Part shown: positions 6,653 through 7,203 of the stretch, one piece after another
Layout: each line of letters starts with the position of its first letter
Numbering within the stretch: the first letter of the stretch is position 1
Assembly: GCA_009885425.1 (NCBI GenBank)
Contig: VFKS01000274.1
Location: 1 to 7,203, forward strand
Source: Novosphingobium sp.
Lineage (GTDB): Bacteria; Pseudomonadota; Alphaproteobacteria; Sphingomonadales; Sphingomonadaceae
DNA: 7,203 nt
Direction: 5' to 3'
Position numbers and translations under genes: made by a program
Notes under the pieces: model-generated
The model's database searches: none
Seen by the model: the letters and a program-made list of their open reading frames with translations, nothing else
What the model was told of the DNA's origin: nothing

Positions 6653-6709
6653 GGGAGAGAAGCCGATCCGGGCGAAAAAGCGGTTGGTGCGGGTAACGCG
6701 GGTGTTCAT
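6650..6709 (-). CDS. Possible 19-residue micro-ORF or leader peptide
   Basis: An ATG at 6709 overlaps the TGA of the amidotransferase gene as ATGA and opens a frame of 19 codons, MNTRVTRTNRFFARIGFSP, ending at a TGA (6652-6650). The same overlap type joins two other gene pairs of this block, so ribosomes finishing the amidotransferase could re-initiate here. A GGGGCG lies just upstream. The peptide has four Arg (CGC three times, CGG once), spaced 3, 3 and 4 residues apart, and no hydrophobic segment; I recognise no family. Its stop codon is the first triplet of a strong hairpin, and the aminotransferase ATG is about 55 bases further on. It could be a leader peptide that senses translation, a coupling device that clears the hairpin, or a chance frame. 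A frame this short has no statistical support by itself. Confidence 0.3.
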   Translation of the reverse strand: MNTRVTRTNRFFARIGFSP

Positions 6710-7203
6710 GCTTCGCCCCGCATAGCACGTCCGAGCAGGCGGAAAAATGCCGCAGAATCGGTATTGCGATCGGCGTCCCATTCGGGGTGCCACTGCACCG
6801 CCACCAACGGCGCGCCATTGGGCCGGGCCGAATAGGCCTCGACCAACCCATCGGGTGCGCGGGCTTCTACGGCAAGTCCGGGGGCGAGCTCGCCAATACC
6901 CTGATAGTGCACCGAATTTACGGACAGTTCGGTCTTGCCGAGTGCCGAGGCCAGCATTCCGCCTTCGCTCAGGTGCACTGGGTGCAGGTGATCGAACATC
7001 GCCTCGAACCCGGCGCCATCAGGGGCGTGGTGGTGAAGCAGGTTGGCACTGGCCGAAGTATCGCGGCGCAGCGTTCCGCCCAGCGCAACGTTGATTTCCT
7101 GAAACCCCCGGCAGATCCCGAACACCGGCCGCCCGGCATCGATCATCCGCTGCACCAGCGTCAGCGCAATCTCGTCGCGGCCCGGATCAAACGGCCCGTC
7201 GCC
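6706..7203 (-). CDS. puuD: Gamma-glutamyl-GABA hydrolase-like class I glutamine amidotransferase, N-terminus cut off
   Basis: PuuD/SpuA-type enzymes hydrolyse gamma-glutamyl-GABA to glutamate and GABA in the gamma-glutamylated putrescine pathway. The frame is open to the window edge, giving 165 residues; the family is about 250 long, so roughly 85 N-terminal residues lie outside. The visible part starts in the conserved FDPGRDE region (5-11), then GICRGFQEINVALGGTL (29-45) with nucleophile Cys31, NSVHYQGIG (96-104), and VQWHPEWD (136-143) with His139 and Glu141 completing the Cys-His-Glu triad. These features distinguish it from synthetase-linked amidotransferases, because no synthetase domain is attached. 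An internal Met at 7155 is not the start, since homology continues upstream of it. The stop TGA overlaps an ATG that begins a micro-ORF. Location next to a SpuC-like aminotransferase supports a role in polyamine breakdown; related hydrolases acting on other gamma-glutamyl amides cannot be excluded. Confidence 0.92.
   Translation of the reverse strand, partial: GDGPFDPGRDEIALTLVQRMIDAGRPVFGICRGFQEINVALGGTLRRDTSASANLLHHHAPDGAGFEAMFDHLHPVHLSEGGMLASALGKTELSVNSVHYQGIGELAPGLAVEARAPDGLVEAYSARPNGAPLVAVQWHPEWDADRNTDSAAFFRLLGRAMRGEA

Noticed and set aside
6595..6705. Promoter for the aminotransferase gene in the 111-base gap
   Set aside because: I found no convincing -35/-10 pair at proper spacing on the minus strand. 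Alphaproteobacterial promoters can be weakly conserved, so one cannot be ruled out.
6706..7155. Complete short amidotransferase starting at 7155
   Set aside because: Family homology (FDPGRDE) continues upstream of this Met to the window edge without a stop, so the gene is only cut by the window.

Overview
The window carries one block of seven tightly packed protein genes, all read on the minus strand, so transcription runs from position 7203 towards position 1. The DNA is visibly GC-rich and its codons favour G or C in the third position. Together with the gene types, this suggests a proteobacterium, and my best guess is a sphingomonad-like alphaproteobacterium. That placement is inference from style, not from a marker gene. 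I see no tRNA, rRNA, CRISPR array, insertion sequence or clear Rho-independent terminator.

In order of transcription the layout is as follows. (1) 7203-6706: the C-terminal two thirds of a class I glutamine amidotransferase of the gamma-glutamyl-GABA hydrolase (PuuD/SpuA) type, cut by the window edge. (2) 6709-6650: a 19-codon ORF joined to gene 1 by an ATGA overlap, whose stop codon begins a strong hairpin (6652-6623). (3) 6594-5215: a class III PLP aminotransferase very like SpuC, the polyamine:pyruvate transaminase. (4) 5195-5149: a perfect 11-bp inverted repeat that takes in the first two bases of the next start codon. (5) 5150-4002: an alpha/beta hydrolase of unknown substrate. (6) 4005-3115: an HMG-CoA lyase family protein with a variant active-site neighbourhood. 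(7) 3118-1934: a family III CoA transferase. (8) 1912-1469: MsrB, a methionine-R-sulfoxide reductase. (9) 1469-15: SelO, a pseudokinase-fold protein AMPylase.

The junctions hydrolase/lyase, lyase/CoA transferase and amidotransferase/small ORF are all 4-base ATGA overlaps. The msrB/selO junction is a 1-base TGATG overlap. The remaining gaps are 21, 64 and 111 bases. This argues for one operon, or at most two or three overlapping transcription units, with translational coupling.

Functionally there are three modules. The amidotransferase and aminotransferase fit polyamine (putrescine) catabolism. The hydrolase, CoA transferase and HMG-CoA lyase-like protein look like a catabolic route that releases an acid, activates it as a CoA thioester and cleaves it by a retro-aldol step; their substrate is unknown. 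MsrB and SelO form a redox repair and stress module. The most unusual structural signals are the two hairpins and the micro-ORF flanking the aminotransferase gene, which look like candidates for translational or attenuation-type control.
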